NCBI GenBank assembly: GCA_019448385.1 | Contig: JAGTXO010000012.1 | Span: forward strand, 942,422 to 1,006,421 | Origin: Diacronema lutheri | Taxonomy: Eukaryota > Haptophyta > Pavlovophyceae > Pavlovales > Pavlovaceae | Length of the DNA stretch: 64,000 bases | Reading direction: 5' to 3' | Shown here: piece by piece, positions 62,982 to 64,000 of the stretch | Position numbering within the stretch: position 1 is the stretch's first letter | How the letters are laid out: every line of letters starts with the position of its first letter | The notes under the pieces: model-generated | Seen by the model: only the letters and a program-made list of their open reading frames with translations | What the model was told of the DNA's origin: nothing | Databases searched by the model: none | Position numbers and translations under genes: made by a program

Positions 62982-64000
62982 GGGTTAGGGTAAGGGTAAG
63001 GGTAAGGGTAAGGGTAAGGGTAAGGGTAAGGGTAAGGGTAAGGGTAAGGGTAAGGGTAAGGGTAAGGGTAAGGGTAAGGGTAAGGGTCAGGGTTAGGGTT
63101 ATGGGGTTAGGGTAAGGGTTATGGGGTTAGGGTAAGGGTAAGGGTAAGGGTAAGGGTAAGGGTAAGGGTAAGGGTAAGGGTAAGGGTAAGGGTAAGGGTA
63201 AGGGTAAGGGTAAGGGTAAGGGTAAGGGTAAGGGTAAGGGTAAGGGTAAGGGTAAGGGTAAGGGTAAGGGTAAGGGTAAGGGTAAGGGTAAGGGTAAGGG
63301 TAAGGGTAAGGGTAAGGGTAAGGGTAAGGGTAAGGGTAAGGGTAAGGGTAAGGGTAAGGGTAAGGGTAAGGGTAAGGGTAAGGGTAAGGGTAAGGGTAAG
63401 GGTAAGGGTAAGGGTAAGGGTAAGGGTAAGGGTAAGGGTAAGGGTAAGGGTAAGGGTAAGGGTAAGGGTAAGGGTAAGGGTAAGGGTAAGGGTAAGGGTA
63501 AGGGTAAGGGTAAGGGTAAGGGTAAGGGTAAGGGTAAGGGTAAGGGTAAGGGTAAGGGTAAGGGTAAGGGTAAGGGTAAGGGTAAGGGTAAGGGTAAGGG
63601 TAAGGGTAAGGGTAAGGGTAAGGGTAAGGGTAAGGGTAAGGGTAAGGGTAAGGGTAAGGGTAAGGGTAAGGGTAAGGGTAAGGGTAAGGGTAAGGGTAAG
63701 GGTAAGGGTAAGGGTAAGGGTAAGGGTAAGGGTAAGGGTAAGGGTAAGGGTAAGGGTAAGGGTAAGGGTAAGGGTAAGGGTAAGGGTAAGGGTAAGGGTA
63801 AGGGTAAGGGTAAGGGTAAGGGTAAGGGTAAGGGTAAGGGTAAGGGTAAGGGTAAGGGTAAGGGTAAGGGTAAGGGTAAGGGTAAGGGTAAGGGTAAGGG
63901 TAAGGGTAAGGGTAGTTAAGGGTAAGGGTAGGGTAAGGTAAGGGTAAGGGTAAGGGTAAGGGTAAGGGTAAGGGTAAGGGTAAGGGTAAGGGTAAGGGTT
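62982..64000 (+). repeat. Telomere array, mainly (TAAGGG)n
   Basis: Over 1 kb of hexamer repeat reading GGGTAA on the plus strand, G-rich towards the right end as expected at a right telomere. The first unit and the patch at 63085-63135 contain TTAGGG and TTATGGGG variants; another irregular patch lies at about 63912-63940. The rest is essentially uniform TAAGGG to the window edge. Confidence 0.95.

Noticed and set aside
62982-64000. Interstitial telomere-like repeat instead of a true end
   Set aside because: The array is over 1 kb, uniform, correctly oriented and runs to the window edge; an internal relic would be shorter and more degenerate.

Overview
This window is the right-hand end of a nuclear chromosome of a GC-rich, intron-containing eukaryote. 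It ends in about 1 kb of G-rich hexamer repeat read 5'->3' towards the end, as a telomere should be. The gene set points to a flagellated photosynthetic alga: a CFAP161-like axonemal gene, a FAM184 coiled-coil gene, an ARL2-binding (BART) gene, lumen-targeting leaders, a LOV-like domain and a selenocysteine MsrA. The very high GC, short introns and typical GTGCGCGC donors would fit a haptophyte such as a pavlovophyte, but this placement is inference only; no rRNA or organelle marker is present.

Layout. 1-2000: a partial gene end, a decayed ORF, a dispersed repeat containing TACTAAC, and a TIR element with a zinc-knuckle remnant and a perfect palindrome. 2050-18515: closely packed genes (FAM184; a GPS/GAIN membrane protein with a huge SPPP stalk; DEAD-box helicase; NDUFA3-like; DUF155/RMND1-like; UDP-glucose dehydrogenase; BART-START). 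18600-19635: repeats and non-coding DNA. 19636-31350: a LOV-like/PAS-HSF transcription factor, a secreted or membrane hypothetical protein, selenoprotein MsrA with its SECIS, and a nucleoside-hydrolase-like membrane protein. 31772-43264: an LRR/coiled-coil protein, an SDR epimerase, DNA primase small subunit, a CbiX-like chelatase, a DENN protein, and a CFAP161-dienelactone hydrolase fusion. 43373-51268: a complete tyrosine-recombinase retrotransposon (DIRS order, Ngaro/PAT-like) with split direct repeats A1-ORFs-B1-A2-B2. 51300-62454: a lumen-type protein, kinesin, NDR kinase, IQ-motif protein, aldehyde dehydrogenase, and a secreted FN3 protein whose intron carries a 41-bp minisatellite. 62455-64000: subtelomere and telomere.

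Genes are strongly paired. Six divergent pairs were found, five of them with start codons about 35-101 bp apart, and many convergent pairs end within 25-200 bp of each other, so promoters and 3' regions are shared. Apart from the retroelement ORFs the genes are unrelated housekeeping, ciliary, plastid and surface functions; no operon-like pathway cluster was found. Exon coordinates were derived by hand from splice signals, reading-frame continuity and family motifs, and are listed in each entry.
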